A stretch of 64,000 bases of DNA from Betaproteobacteria bacterium (GCA_016720425.1 JADKKQ010000013.1:80087-144086), one strand, 5' to 3'; positions 24,230 to 32,986 are shown, numbered from the stretch's first letter. Notes: a model not told the origin generated them from the letters alone. Translations and numbers: made by a program.

Positions 24230-25822
24230 TCACTTCACCACCGGCGGGGTCTCGAAGGTGTGGTACGGCGCCGGCGAAGGCAGCGTCCACTCCAGCGAGG
24301 TGCCGCCCTCCCAGGGCTTGGCCGGGGCCTTGGCGCCGCTGCCGGTCGCGCACTTGATCACCGCCCACAGGAAGATGAGCTGCGACAGGCCGAAGCCGAA
24401 CGCGCCCACCGACGCGACCAGGTTCCAGTCGGCGAACTGCTGCGCGTAGTCGGGGATCCGCCGCGGCATGCCGGCGAGGCCGAGGAAGTGCATCGGGAAG
24501 AAGGTGATGTTGAAGGTGACGAACGACGTCCAGAAGTGCAGCTGGCCGATCTTCTCGTCGTACATCGTGCCGGTCCACTTGGGCAGCCAGTAGTAGGCGC
24601 CGGAGAAGAACGCGAACAGGCTGCCGGCGACCATCACGTAGTGGAAGTGGGCGACGACGTAGTAGGTGTCCTGCAGCTGGACGTCGATCGGCATGATGGC
24701 GAGGACGAGGCCGGTGAAGCCGCCCATCGTGAACAGGAACAGGAAGCCGACGGCGAACAGCATCGGCGTCTCGAAGGTCATCGCGCCCTTCCACATCGTG
24801 GCCAGCCAGTTGAACACCTTCACCCCGGTGGGCACGGCGATCAGCATCGTCGCGTACATGAAGAACAGCGTGCCGGCGAGCGGCATGCCGGTGGTGAACA
24901 TGTGGTGCGCCCAGACGATGAACGACAGGATGGCGATGCCGGCGGTCGCGTAGACCATCGACGCGTAGCCGAACAGCGGCTTGCGCGAGAACACCGGGAT
25001 GATCTCGGAGATGATCCCGAACGCCGGCAGGATGATGATGTAGACCTCGGGGTGGCCGAAGAACCAGAAGATGTGCTGGAACAGCACCGGGTCGCCGCCG
25101 CCGGCGGCGTTGAAGAACGAGGTGCCGAAGTGGCGGTCGGTGAGCAGCATCGTCACCGCGCCGGCGAGCACCGGCATCACCGCGATCAGCAGGTAGGCGG
25201 TGATCAGCCAGGTCCAGCAGAACATCGGCATCTTCATCAGCGTCATCCCCGGCGCGCGCAGGTTGAGGATGGTGGTGATGATGTTGATCGAGCCCATGAT
25301 CGACGACGCGCCCATGATGTGCACGGCGAAGATCGTCAGGTCGGTGCCCATGCCGGCCTGGATGGTCAGCGGCGGATAGAGCGTCCACCCGGCCGCGGCG
25401 GCGCCGCCGGGCACGAACAGCGAGGTGACGAGCAGGATCGCCGCCGGGGGCAGCAGCCAGAAGCTCCAGTTGTTCATCCGCGCGAAGGCCATGTCCGGCG
25501 CGCCGATCAGCATCGGGATCATCCAGTTGGCGAAGCCGACCGCGGCCGGCATGATCGCGCCGAACACCATGATCAGGCCGTGCAGCGTGGTCATCGAGTT
25601 GAAGAACTCGGGGTGGACGACCTGCAGCCCGGGCTGGAACAGCTCGGCGCGGATGGTGAGCGCCATGCAGCCGCCGACCAGGAACATCGCGAACGAGAAG
25701 ATCAGGTACATCGTCCCGATGTCTTTGTGATTGGTCGTCGTCAGCCAGCGCGCGATGCCGGAGGGACGGTGGTCGTGCGCGTGGTCGTGGCCGGCGACGT
25801 GGTCGTGGGGAATGCTGCTCAT
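24230..25822 (-). CDS. coxA: cytochrome c oxidase subunit I
   Basis: The 530-residue heme-copper oxidase core subunit has 12 helices. Heme and copper ligands are in their usual motifs: HGLIMVFG, FGHPEVYIIILPAFG (with the Tyr of the His-Tyr cross-link), VWAHHMFTTG and VVAHFHYVMVAG. The ISE sequence after helix VI (GIISEIIPVFSRK) points to the A1 (aa3, mitochondrial-like) type. The His-rich start (MSSIPHDHVAGHDHAHDHRP) is longer than usual. The ATG at 25822 has GGAG upstream. coxB ends 33 bases before it. Confidence 0.98.
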   Translation of the reverse strand: MSSIPHDHVAGHDHAHDHRPSGIARWLTTTNHKDIGTMYLIFSFAMFLVGGCMALTIRAELFQPGLQVVHPEFFNSMTTLHGLIMVFGAIMPAAVGFANWMIPMLIGAPDMAFARMNNWSFWLLPPAAILLVTSLFVPGGAAAAGWTLYPPLTIQAGMGTDLTIFAVHIMGASSIMGSINIITTILNLRAPGMTLMKMPMFCWTWLITAYLLIAVMPVLAGAVTMLLTDRHFGTSFFNAAGGGDPVLFQHIFWFFGHPEVYIIILPAFGIISEIIPVFSRKPLFGYASMVYATAGIAILSFIVWAHHMFTTGMPLAGTLFFMYATMLIAVPTGVKVFNWLATMWKGAMTFETPMLFAVGFLFLFTMGGFTGLVLAIMPIDVQLQDTYYVVAHFHYVMVAGSLFAFFSGAYYWLPKWTGTMYDEKIGQLHFWTSFVTFNITFFPMHFLGLAGMPRRIPDYAQQFADWNLVASVGAFGFGLSQLIFLWAVIKCATGSGAKAPAKPWEGGTSLEWTLPSPAPYHTFETPPVVK

Positions 25823-25854
25823 CTCGGGTTCTCCAGTCGGATTCGCGGCGGCGG

Positions 25855-26994
25855 CTACTTGCGGGCGGCCAGCACGGCGGCGGGCTGCTCGGCCTCGCCG
25901 GTCTTGTTGCCCCAGCTGTTGCGCGTGTAGGTGATGACGGCGGCGATGTCGGTGTCGGACAGCTGCCTGAACGACGCCATCGCGGTGCCCTGCTTGCCGT
26001 TCAGCACCAGCGCCCGCTGCTCGGCCACCGGGCCGTTGACCACCTTGGAGCCGTCGAGCGCCGGGAACGCCCCGGCGACGCCCTTGCCGCTCGCCTGGTG
26101 GCAGGCGACGCAATTGGCGGCGTAGACCTTCTCGCCGCGGGCGACGAGGTCACGCAGATCCCAGACCTTGGCCGGATCGTCGGCCGCGGCGGCGACCTTC
26201 GCCTTCTGCGCCGCGACCCAGGTGGCGTACTCGGCCTTGGTCTTGACCTCGACGACGATGGGCATGAACCCGTGCTCCTTGCCGCAGAGCTCGGCGCACT
26301 GGCCGCGGTACACGCCGGGCTTCTCGGCCTTGAACCAGGTGTCGCGGACGAAACCGGGGATGGCGTCCTGCTTGACGCCGAACGCGGGCACCCACCAGGC
26401 GTGGATCACGTCGTCGGCGGTGATCAGCAGCCGAACCTTGGCGTCGACCGGCACCACCAGCGGATTGTCGACCTCGAGCAGGTAGTTCTCGCCCTTGGGC
26501 TCGCGGTTCTCGATCTGCGCCAGCGGCGTCTTCAGGCTGGAGTAGAAGCCGAAGCCGTCCTGCAGGTAGTCGTAGCCCCACTTCCACTGGTAGCCGGTGA
26601 TCTTGACCGTCATGTCGGGCGCCGAGGTGTCCTTCATCGCCAGGATCGTCTTGGTCGCCGGAAACGCCATGAACAGCAGGATCAGGAACGGAACCACCGT
26701 CCAGACGATCTCGACCAGCGTGTTCTCGTGGAACTGCGCCGGCACGTGGCCCACCGATTTGCGGTGCCTGAAGATCGAATAGAACATCACGCCGAAGACG
26801 GCGATGAAGATGACGACGCAGATCCAGAAGATGAACACGTGCAGGTCGTTCTGCTGCTGCGCGATCGTCGTGACCGGCGGCTGCAGGTTCCACTCCCGTG
26901 CCGCGAGCGCGATGCCCGGCGACAACAGCGCCGCGATCCCCGCCATCCCCACCCGCCGGCGACCGGCCCGTTCCTTCGCTTGATTGCGCACCAT
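25855..26994 (-). CDS. coxB: cytochrome c oxidase subunit II fused to a cytochrome c domain
   Basis: A 379-residue protein. A signal peptide (MVRNQAKERAGRRRVG...ALAA) is followed by two helices (about 52-75 and 93-112) and the CuA cupredoxin domain. The CuA ligands are all visible: His198 (IHAWW), Cys233, Cys237, His241 and Met244. After residue 270 a class I cytochrome c domain follows, with heme site CVACHQ (Cys295, Cys298, His299) and a probable Met ligand in GTAMASF. Subunit II receives electrons from cytochrome c; the fused heme domain suggests a caa3-like path. It is the first gene of the operon, with AGGGA before the ATG. Confidence 0.97.
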   Translation of the reverse strand: MVRNQAKERAGRRRVGMAGIAALLSPGIALAAREWNLQPPVTTIAQQQNDLHVFIFWICVVIFIAVFGVMFYSIFRHRKSVGHVPAQFHENTLVEIVWTVVPFLILLFMAFPATKTILAMKDTSAPDMTVKITGYQWKWGYDYLQDGFGFYSSLKTPLAQIENREPKGENYLLEVDNPLVVPVDAKVRLLITADDVIHAWWVPAFGVKQDAIPGFVRDTWFKAEKPGVYRGQCAELCGKEHGFMPIVVEVKTKAEYATWVAAQKAKVAAAADDPAKVWDLRDLVARGEKVYAANCVACHQASGKGVAGAFPALDGSKVVNGPVAEQRALVLNGKQGTAMASFRQLSDTDIAAVITYTRNSWGNKTGEAEQPAAVLAARK

Positions 26995-27290
26995 GCTTCC
27001 CTCGATGGCCTGCGATGTTGATGTGCTGCGCCGGCAACCGTCGCGCTCCGCGACGGTGCGGCGGGTGCCGGCAGACGGTGAAAGGATGTCGAACGGGTTG
27101 CCGAGGGCGACGGTCGCACCGTCACCCGGCAGAAGATGGGCAGACCGGTCGCGGGTCGAAAACTCCGGCTGCGGTCCGCCCGCAGCCCGCTTCCACCACG
27201 CCGGAATGCTGCAAAGCGGGCGGATCTTAACATGGATCAAGGAATGATCAAAAAGAGTACGTTTGGCCCGTCGAACGCATGCGCCTCCGC
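26995..27290. other. intergenic region upstream of the cox operon
   Basis: The stretch separates coxB from the 3' end of bioD (both minus strand). It holds the promoter candidate at 27224-27251 and a leader of roughly 220 nt. No ORF with coding character and no clear terminator for the bio operon were seen. Confidence 0.5.
27224..27251 (-). promoter_or_regulatory. candidate promoter of the cox operon
   Basis: On the minus strand, TTGATC (27246-27251) and TAAGAT (27224-27229) are 16 bases apart in a locally AT-rich stretch. GATCAA occurs twice on the plus strand (27235-27240 and 27246-27251), which could be regulator half-sites. The match to an FNR/ANR box (TTGAT-N4-ATCAA) is only partial. 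Confidence 0.4.
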
Positions 27291-27968
27291 TCATGCAGCC
27301 GGGCCGAAAAGCCGCGCCGCGCCGCGCAGCGCAGGCGCACCCTCGTCGCCCGGCGCCCAGCGGAGGTCGGCGAACGGCGGGGCGCCCAGCCGTTCGGCCA
27401 GCGCCGCCACGTTGGCGTCGGCCGCGTCCATCGCCGGGTCGACCCGATTGGCGACCCAGCCGGCGAGGGTCAGTCCCCGCGTGCGGATCGCCAGCGCCGA
27501 CAGCAGCGCGTGGTTGAGGCAGCCGAGGCGGATGCCGACGACCAGCAGCAGCGGCAGCCCGAGCCGCCGCGCGAGGTCCAGCATGTCGATCCGCTCGCCC
27601 AGCGGAACCAGCACCCCGCCCGCGCCCTCGACGACGACGAAGTCGCTGGCCGCCGCGAGCCGCCGGCAGGCTGCCGCGCAGCGGTCGAGGTCGATGGCGA
27701 CGCCCGCCCGCGCAGCGGCGAGATGCGGCGCGATCGGCGCCGCGAGCGCGTAGGGATTGGCGTCCGCCGGAGCCGCGACGACGGTCGACGCGGCGGCCAG
27801 TCGCCGCACGTCGGCGTTGCCGGAGCCTCCGTCGTCGACGCCCGCGGCGACCGGCTTCATCCCCACCGCCCGGAAGCCGTCCGCGGCGAGACCGCGCAGC
27901 AGCGCCACGGCCACCCGCGTCTTGCCCACGCCGGTGTCGGTGCCGGTGACGAAGATCCCCGCGGCCAT
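27291..27968 (-). CDS. bioD: dethiobiotin synthetase
   Basis: The 225-residue ATP-dependent carboxylase closes the ureido ring of dethiobiotin. The P-loop GTDTGVGKT is at residues 9-17, with KPVAAG, VEGAGGVLVPL and GWVANRVDP following, as in the family. It is last in the bioB-F-H-C-D operon, 30 bases after bioC. The substrate-making enzyme BioA (or BioK) is not encoded in the window. Confidence 0.95.
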   Translation of the reverse strand: MAAGIFVTGTDTGVGKTRVAVALLRGLAADGFRAVGMKPVAAGVDDGGSGNADVRRLAAASTVVAAPADANPYALAAPIAPHLAAARAGVAIDLDRCAAACRRLAAASDFVVVEGAGGVLVPLGERIDMLDLARRLGLPLLLVVGIRLGCLNHALLSALAIRTRGLTLAGWVANRVDPAMDAADANVAALAERLGAPPFADLRWAPGDEGAPALRGAARLFGPAA

Positions 27969-27998
27969 CGCTGCCTGCCCGTCCCGCGGCCCCGTCGC

Positions 27999-28946
27999 TC
28001 AGCGCGATCCGGCGCGCGGCGCGCGGACGAAATTGACGATCGCGCGGCCGTCGGCCGTCGTCGTCGCGGGAGCCTTCCACGCGTGGCCGTAGACGACCTC
28101 GTAGGTGGCGGGAAGCCGTCCCTCGGGCGCGGTCGCGCGCAGCGCGTCGAGCCCGGCGAGCGCGCGCTGCCAGCGCCGGCGCCCCATCAGCCCGCGCGCG
28201 CGCGCCGACGCCGCGTTGGTCGCCCCGATGGCCTTGAGATCGTGCAGGAAATCCGCCGCTCCCGCGTAGGTCAGCGTGAAGCGCTCCATTTCCATCACCG
28301 GGTCGGCGAAGCCCGCCTCGACCAGCAGGTCGCCGACGTCGTGCAGGTCGAGGAACCGGCTCACGTGCGGCTCGCCGTCGATCGCGGCGAACACCGCGCG
28401 CAGCTCGCGCAGCGTGTCCGGGCCGAAGGTCGTGAACACGAACAGCCCGCCCGTGTCGAGCACGCGCAGCACCTCGGCGAACGCCTGTCGCGGGTCGGCG
28501 ACCCACTGCAGCGCCAGGTTGCTCCAGACGAGGTCGAAGCTCGCGGCCGCGAACGGCAGCGCGGCGATGTCGCCGCAGGCGAAGCCCGGCACCGCGGCCC
28601 CCTGCCGCGAGCGCAGCGGCGCCAGCAGGCGGCCGGCGAGCGAGCGCCGCGCCGTGGTCTTCGCCCGCGCGCCGGCCAGCATCGGCAGCGCGAGGTCGAG
28701 GGCCACGCGCTGCGCCTGCGGGTAGCGGAGCGCGAACTCGCCCAGCGCGTCGCCGGTGCCGCAGCCCGCGTCCAGCAGGCGGCGCGGCACGAGCTTGACG
28801 ACGTCGAGGCGCGCGGCCAGCCGTGCGGCGACCTCGCGCTGCAGCACCGCGGCGGCGTCGTAGGTCGCCGACGCGCGCGCGAAGTGGCGTCGCACCGCGC
28901 GGACGTCGATGCCGCCGACCGCGGCGCGCGCGTCTTCAGCGGCCAT
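27999..28946 (-). CDS. bioC: malonyl-ACP O-methyltransferase
   Basis: A 315-residue SAM-dependent methyltransferase. Motif I is LLDAGCGTGD (about 57-66), with FDLVWSNLALQWV and LVFTTFGPDTLREL-type motifs (FVFTTFGPDTLRELR) specific for BioC. It methylates the malonyl-thioester that primes pimelate synthesis. The ATG at 28946 was chosen because it gives the usual BioC N-terminus (VRRHFARASATYDAAAVLQREV). It overlaps the end of bioH by 11 bases. Confidence 0.94.
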   Translation of the reverse strand: MAAEDARAAVGGIDVRAVRRHFARASATYDAAAVLQREVAARLAARLDVVKLVPRRLLDAGCGTGDALGEFALRYPQAQRVALDLALPMLAGARAKTTARRSLAGRLLAPLRSRQGAAVPGFACGDIAALPFAAASFDLVWSNLALQWVADPRQAFAEVLRVLDTGGLFVFTTFGPDTLRELRAVFAAIDGEPHVSRFLDLHDVGDLLVEAGFADPVMEMERFTLTYAGAADFLHDLKAIGATNAASARARGLMGRRRWQRALAGLDALRATAPEGRLPATYEVVYGHAWKAPATTTADGRAIVNFVRAPRAGSR

Positions 28947-29709
28947 CGAGGAATCCGTCCAGCGCGGCGTGAAAGGCTTCCGGGTGCGACAGGAACGGCG
29001 CGTGCCCGGCGCCGCGGATCTCGACGCAGCGGGCACCGGGGATCGCCTGCGCCAGCCAGCGCCCCGCCGCCGCCGGCGCCAGCGTGTCGCGGTCGCCGGC
29101 GATCACCAGCGTCGGCTGCGTCAGCCCGCCGACCGCGGCCCGCAGGTCGATGCCGGCGAGGATGTCCAGCGCCGCGCCCAGCACCTGCGGCGCCGGCTCG
29201 CCGCGCGCGAACAGGTGCTTGCGCATCAGCGCCAGCGCCGCGCGGCCGTGGTCGCTGCCGTGCAGCTGCAGCGACAGGAAGCGCTGCAGCGTCGTCCGGT
29301 AGGCGACGCCCAGCTCGTCGCCGAAGCGCGCCAGCGTCGCGGCGGTCATCGCGTGCGGCCAGGTGGCGTCGGCGACGAAGCGCGGCGACGTGCAGACCAG
29401 CACCAGCCGCGCCACGCGCGCGGGCAGCGCCTGCGCCCACGCCATCGCCACCGCGCCGCCCAGCGACCAGCCCAGCAGCGTGAGCGGCACCGCCGGCGGC
29501 ACCGCCGCGGCGACCGCGGCGACGATCTCGTCCAGCGTGTAGGGATCGGTGGCGGCGCTGTGCCCGTGCCCGGGCAGGTCGACCGCGTGCACGCGGTAGC
29601 GGGTGGCGAGCTGCGGCAGCAGCGGGCCCCAGAGCCCCGAGTGCAGCGCCCAGCCGTGCAGCAGCACCAGCGGCGGACCCTGCCCGACCGATTCGACGTG
29701 CACGCTCAC
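28936..29709 (-). CDS. bioH: pimeloyl-ACP methyl ester carboxylesterase
   Basis: A 257-residue alpha/beta-hydrolase, the same length as E. coli BioH. The lipase box LLGWSLGGAVA holds the catalytic Ser, the acid is in VIAGDRDTLAP, and the His in IRGAGHAPFLSHPEAF. It releases pimeloyl-ACP after chain elongation. I chose the GTG at 29709 (MSVHVESVGQGPPLVLLHGWA); the open frame extends to 29796, but those residues are not conserved-looking. Confidence 0.93.
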   Translation of the reverse strand: MSVHVESVGQGPPLVLLHGWALHSGLWGPLLPQLATRYRVHAVDLPGHGHSAATDPYTLDEIVAAVAAAVPPAVPLTLLGWSLGGAVAMAWAQALPARVARLVLVCTSPRFVADATWPHAMTAATLARFGDELGVAYRTTLQRFLSLQLHGSDHGRAALALMRKHLFARGEPAPQVLGAALDILAGIDLRAAVGGLTQPTLVIAGDRDTLAPAAAGRWLAQAIPGARCVEIRGAGHAPFLSHPEAFHAALDGFLDGR

Positions 29710-29827
29710 CGGAACGTCCTCGTGCTGCGCACGCCGGCATTCGCGCAGGGGACCCGGCGCGCCTGCGCCCGCACCCGCGGCCACCGGCGGCGGCACCCGG
29801 CGGCGCTCGCGGCGGCCGCGGCCGGCT

Positions 29828-31039
29828 TCACGCCGCCCCCGCCAGTTCGCGCAGCGCGGCGCACAGCGCCTCGACCTCCGCCGCGGTGTGCGCCGCGGTC
29901 AGCGTGATGCGCAGGCGCGCGGTGCCGGCGGGCACCGTCGGCGGGCGGATCGCCGGCGCCCAGAAGCCGCGTTCCAGCAGCGCGGCCGACAGTGCCACCG
30001 CCGCGTCGTTGTCGCCGACGACCAGCGGCTGGATCGCCGTCGGCGAGGGCAGCAGCGGCCAGCGCAGCCCGCGCATCCGGTCGCGGAAGAGGTCGATCAG
30101 CGCGAAGAGGTGTCGCCGTCGGCCGGGTTCGCCGCCGATGATCGCCAGCGCCGCGCGCAGCGCCGCGGCGAGCAGCGGCGGCGACGCCGTGGTGAACACG
30201 TACGGTCGCGCCGTCTGCAGCAGCGTCTCGATCACCGCCGGGTGCGCGGCCACGAACGCCCCCGCGACGCCGGCGGCCTTGCCCAGCGTGCCCATGCAGA
30301 CGACGCGCTCCGACTGCAGCCCGAAGTGCGCGAGCGTCCCCTGGCCGCGCTCGCCCAGCACCCCGAAGCCGTGCGCATCGTCGATGACCAGCGTCGCGTC
30401 GAACCGGTCGGCGAGCTCGAGCAGCGCCGGCAACGGCGCCAGGTCGCCGTCCATGCTGAACACCGTGTCGGTGGCGATCAGCCGGCGCCGCGCGGTCGTC
30501 GTCGCGAGCTGGCGCGCGAGGTCGTCGAGATCGCCGTGCCGGTAGCGGTGGAACGCCGCGCGCGACAGCAGCGCGCCGTCGTTGAGGCAGGCGTGGTCGA
30601 GGCGATCGGCGAAGACGGCGTCTTTGCGCCCCGCGAGCGCGGTCAGGATGCCGAGATTGGCGAGATAGCCGGTCGAGAAGAGCAGCGCGCGGGCGCCCGG
30701 GCAGGGCTGCACGAAGGCGGCCAGCTCGCGCTCCAGCGCGTCGTGCTGCGCGTGGTGGCCGGAGAGGAGATGCGAGGCGCCGGCGCCGACGCCGCAGGAT
30801 CGCGCCGCCGCCGCGGCCGCGACGACGATGGCGGGATCGTTGGCCAGCCCCAGGTAGTCGTTGCTGGCAAACGCGACCAGCTCGCGGCCATCGACGACGA
30901 CGCGCGCGCCCTGCGGCGACGACAGCACGCGGCGCTGCCGCCACAGCCCCGCGGACCGGCGCTCGGCCAGCTCGACCTCGAGCGCGGCGATCAGGCTCGT
31001 CGTATCACCTTCGCGCTCGGGGCGGCCCGTCACGCTCAT
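29828..31039 (-). CDS. bioF: 8-amino-7-oxononanoate synthase
   Basis: A 403-residue PLP-dependent alpha-oxoamine synthase that condenses pimeloyl-ACP with alanine. Visible motifs are FASNDYLGLANDP, GASHLLSGHHAQHDALE, LVIDDAHGFGVLGERGQG and the PLP lysine in MGTLGKAAGVAGAF. It begins 40 bases after the bioB stop on the same strand. Length and motifs leave little doubt over CoA-dependent relatives such as glycine C-acetyltransferase, given the operon. Confidence 0.96.
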   Translation of the reverse strand: MSVTGRPEREGDTTSLIAALEVELAERRSAGLWRQRRVLSSPQGARVVVDGRELVAFASNDYLGLANDPAIVVAAAAAARSCGVGAGASHLLSGHHAQHDALERELAAFVQPCPGARALLFSTGYLANLGILTALAGRKDAVFADRLDHACLNDGALLSRAAFHRYRHGDLDDLARQLATTTARRRLIATDTVFSMDGDLAPLPALLELADRFDATLVIDDAHGFGVLGERGQGTLAHFGLQSERVVCMGTLGKAAGVAGAFVAAHPAVIETLLQTARPYVFTTASPPLLAAALRAALAIIGGEPGRRRHLFALIDLFRDRMRGLRWPLLPSPTAIQPLVVGDNDAAVALSAALLERGFWAPAIRPPTVPAGTARLRITLTAAHTAAEVEALCAALRELAGAA

Positions 31040-31079
31040 CGGACTGTCGTGATGCCGCGGACCGCGACCGGCCGTCCCC

Positions 31080-32096
31080 TCACGCGGGCACGATGCCCAG
31101 CGCCGCGAACAGCGCCTGGTCGGCGTCGACGTCGGGATTGCCGGTGGTCAGCAGCCGGTCGCCGTAGAAGATCGAGTTGGCGCCGGCGAGGAAGCACAGC
31201 GCCTGGCCGGCGTCACCGAGCTCGCGCCGGCCGGCGGACAGCCGCACCAGCGCCTTGGGCATCGTGATCCGCGCGACGGCGATGGTGCGGACGAACTCGA
31301 AGGCGTCGAGCGCGGCGACCCCACCCAGCCGCTCGTGCAGCGGCGTCCCCTCGACCTGGACGAGGTTGTTGATCGGCACCGACTCCGGGTACGGCTCCAT
31401 GTTCGCGAGTTCGGCCACCAGCGCGGCGCGTTGCCGCCGCGATTCGCCCATGCCGACGATGCCGCCGCAGCAGACGTTGATGCCCGCGGAGCGGACGCGC
31501 TGCAGCGTGTCGAGCCGGTCCTGGTACTGGCGGGTGGTGATCACTTCGCCGTAGTACTCGGGCGCGGTGTCGAGGTTGTGGTTGTAGTAGTCGAGGCCCG
31601 CGTCGCGCAGCTGTTCCGCCTGCCCTTCCTTCAGCATGCCGAGCGTGCAGCAGGTCTCGAGGCCCAGCGCCTTGACCTCGCGCACCATCTCCAGCACCGG
31701 CTCGAGGTCGCGCTGCTTCGGGCCGCGCCACGCGGCACCCATGCAGAAGCGCGTCGCGCCCTGCGCCTTGGCAGCGGCGGCCGTCGTGCGCACGGTCGCG
31801 AGATCGAGCAACGGCGTCTCCTCGACGACGGCGCCGTGGCGCTTCGCCTGCGAGCAGTAGCCGCAGTCCTCGGCGCAGCCCCCGGTCTTGATCGACAGCA
31901 GCGTCGACAGCTGGACCGTGTTGGCGGCGTGGTGCTGGCGGTGCACCTGCTGCGCGCGGAACAGCAGATCGGCGAACGGCAGCGCGAACAGCGCCTCGAC
32001 CTCGTCGACCGCCCAGCGTCCGCCGCCGACCGGACGCAGCTCCGGCGGCGGCGAGGATTGCGGCTGGATCGGGATCGTCCGTTCGAGCGATGGCAT
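31080..32096 (-). CDS. bioB: biotin synthase
   Basis: A 338-residue radical-SAM enzyme that inserts sulfur into dethiobiotin. The 4Fe-4S triad is CAEDCGYCSQ (CxxxCxxC) near residue 70. The further cluster ligands and family motifs CMGAAWRGPKQRD, ETCCTLGML and YNHNLDT are present. It is the first gene of the operon. I chose the ATG at 32096; a frame start at 32174 would add residues lying over the promoter. A BirA-like operator overlaps its -35 region. Confidence 0.97.
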   Translation of the reverse strand: MPSLERTIPIQPQSSPPPELRPVGGGRWAVDEVEALFALPFADLLFRAQQVHRQHHAANTVQLSTLLSIKTGGCAEDCGYCSQAKRHGAVVEETPLLDLATVRTTAAAAKAQGATRFCMGAAWRGPKQRDLEPVLEMVREVKALGLETCCTLGMLKEGQAEQLRDAGLDYYNHNLDTAPEYYGEVITTRQYQDRLDTLQRVRSAGINVCCGGIVGMGESRRQRAALVAELANMEPYPESVPINNLVQVEGTPLHERLGGVAALDAFEFVRTIAVARITMPKALVRLSAGRRELGDAGQALCFLAGANSIFYGDRLLTTGNPDVDADQALFAALGIVPA

Positions 32097-32159
32097 GGCG
32101 GGGCAACTCGGCGTTGAATGGAAGGGAATCGCGGGCAGCACGATCGCAAAACGCAGCGC

Positions 32160-32188
32160 AGTGTCGAGGGGCACCCCAGCATTGTCAA
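32160..32188 (-). promoter_or_regulatory. candidate bioB promoter
   Basis: On the minus strand, a perfect TTGACA (32183-32188) is followed after 17 bases by GACACT (32160-32165), a weak -10. The leader to bioB would be about 57 nt. The -35 lies inside one arm of the BirA-like palindrome, which is a geometry suited to repression. Confidence 0.5.
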
Positions 32189-32213
32189 ATCCACGACGGG
32201 CGACGTTTTACAA
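32182..32213. promoter_or_regulatory. BirA-like biotin operator
   Basis: TTGTCAAAT (32182-32190) and GTTTTACAA (32205-32213) form an inverted repeat with a 14-base spacer. On the minus strand it reads TTGTAAAAC-N14-ATTTGACAA. This is close to the BirA signal TTGTAAACC-N14/15-GGTTTACAA known from many bacteria; the arms agree with each other at 7 of 9 positions. It stands directly upstream of bioB and overlaps the bioB -35 and the predicted 5' end of comF. Confidence 0.65.
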
Positions 32214-32982
32214 CGCCATTGCGCAGGGCGCGGCGCTCGCCACCCGGGCGGCGCAGACGGCGCGATGGCAGGCCCGGCTGCAGGCGCGACGGCTGTTGCC
32301 GCAGAGCTGCGCGCTGTGTGCTGCACCGACCCCCGACGCGCTGGTCTGCGCCGCCTGCGCGGCGGCGCTGCCGACCCTCCGCGACGCCTGCCCGCGCTGC
32401 GCGCTGCCGTCGACCGCGGGCGTACCCTGCGGCGCCTGTCTCGCGCAGCCGCCGCCGTTCGACGCCACGATCGCCGCCCACGCCTACGCGTTCCCGGTCG
32501 ATCGCCTGTTGCAGGCGCTGAAGTACAACGGCCGGCTGGCGCTGGCCGATTGGGCGGCGGCGGCGCTGGCGGCGCGGGTGCGGGCCGGGCGCGTCCCGCC
32601 GGCAGCGCTCGCCGGCTCGTCGCCGCCGCTGCTGGTGCCGCTGCCCCTCGCGCCGGCGCGGCAGCGGCAGCGCGGCTTCAACCAGGCGCAGGAGATCGCC
32701 CGCGAGCTCGGCCGCCTGCTGGCACTTCCGGTCGCGCCCGCGCTGCTGCGCACGCGGACGACGCCGCCCCAGGCGGATCTGCCCTGGGCCGAGCGGGTGC
32801 GCAACGTCCGCGGCGCCTTCGCCGCCCGCGATCGCCTCGACGGCGCGCACGTCGTCCTCGTCGACGACGTGATGACCACCGGCGCGACGCTCGCCGCGGC
32901 GGCCACGGCCGCCCGGGCCGCCGGCGCGGCGCGCGTCGAGTGCTGGGTCGTCGCGCGCACGCTGCCGCAGGCGCAATCGTGA
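32182..32982 (+). CDS. comF: ComF family phosphoribosyltransferase-like protein
   Basis: A protein of up to 266 residues with an N-terminal zinc finger (CALC, CAAC, CPRC, CGAC) and a C-terminal type I phosphoribosyltransferase domain whose PRPP loop is VVLVDDVMTTGAT. RQRQRGFNQAQEIAREL is a family hallmark. Homologues (ComF/GntX) act in DNA uptake or its use. No ATG is available: TTG 32182, GTG 32161 and TTG 32296 are all in frame. The first codons overlap the BirA-like operator, so the start at 32296, just before the zinc finger, is also plausible. It is divergent from bioB and followed at once by trmL. Confidence 0.85.
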   Translation: MSNPRRATFYNAIAQGAALATRAAQTARWQARLQARRLLPQSCALCAAPTPDALVCAACAAALPTLRDACPRCALPSTAGVPCGACLAQPPPFDATIAAHAYAFPVDRLLQALKYNGRLALADWAAAALAARVRAGRVPPAALAGSSPPLLVPLPLAPARQRQRGFNQAQEIARELGRLLALPVAPALLRTRTTPPQADLPWAERVRNVRGAFAARDRLDGAHVVLVDDVMTTGATLAAAATAARAAGAARVECWVVARTLPQAQS

Positions 32983-32986
32983 GACG

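Noticed and set aside
27230..27251. FNR/ANR box in the cox promoter
   Set aside because: TTGAT is present, but the second half-site does not match ATCAA at the required spacing.
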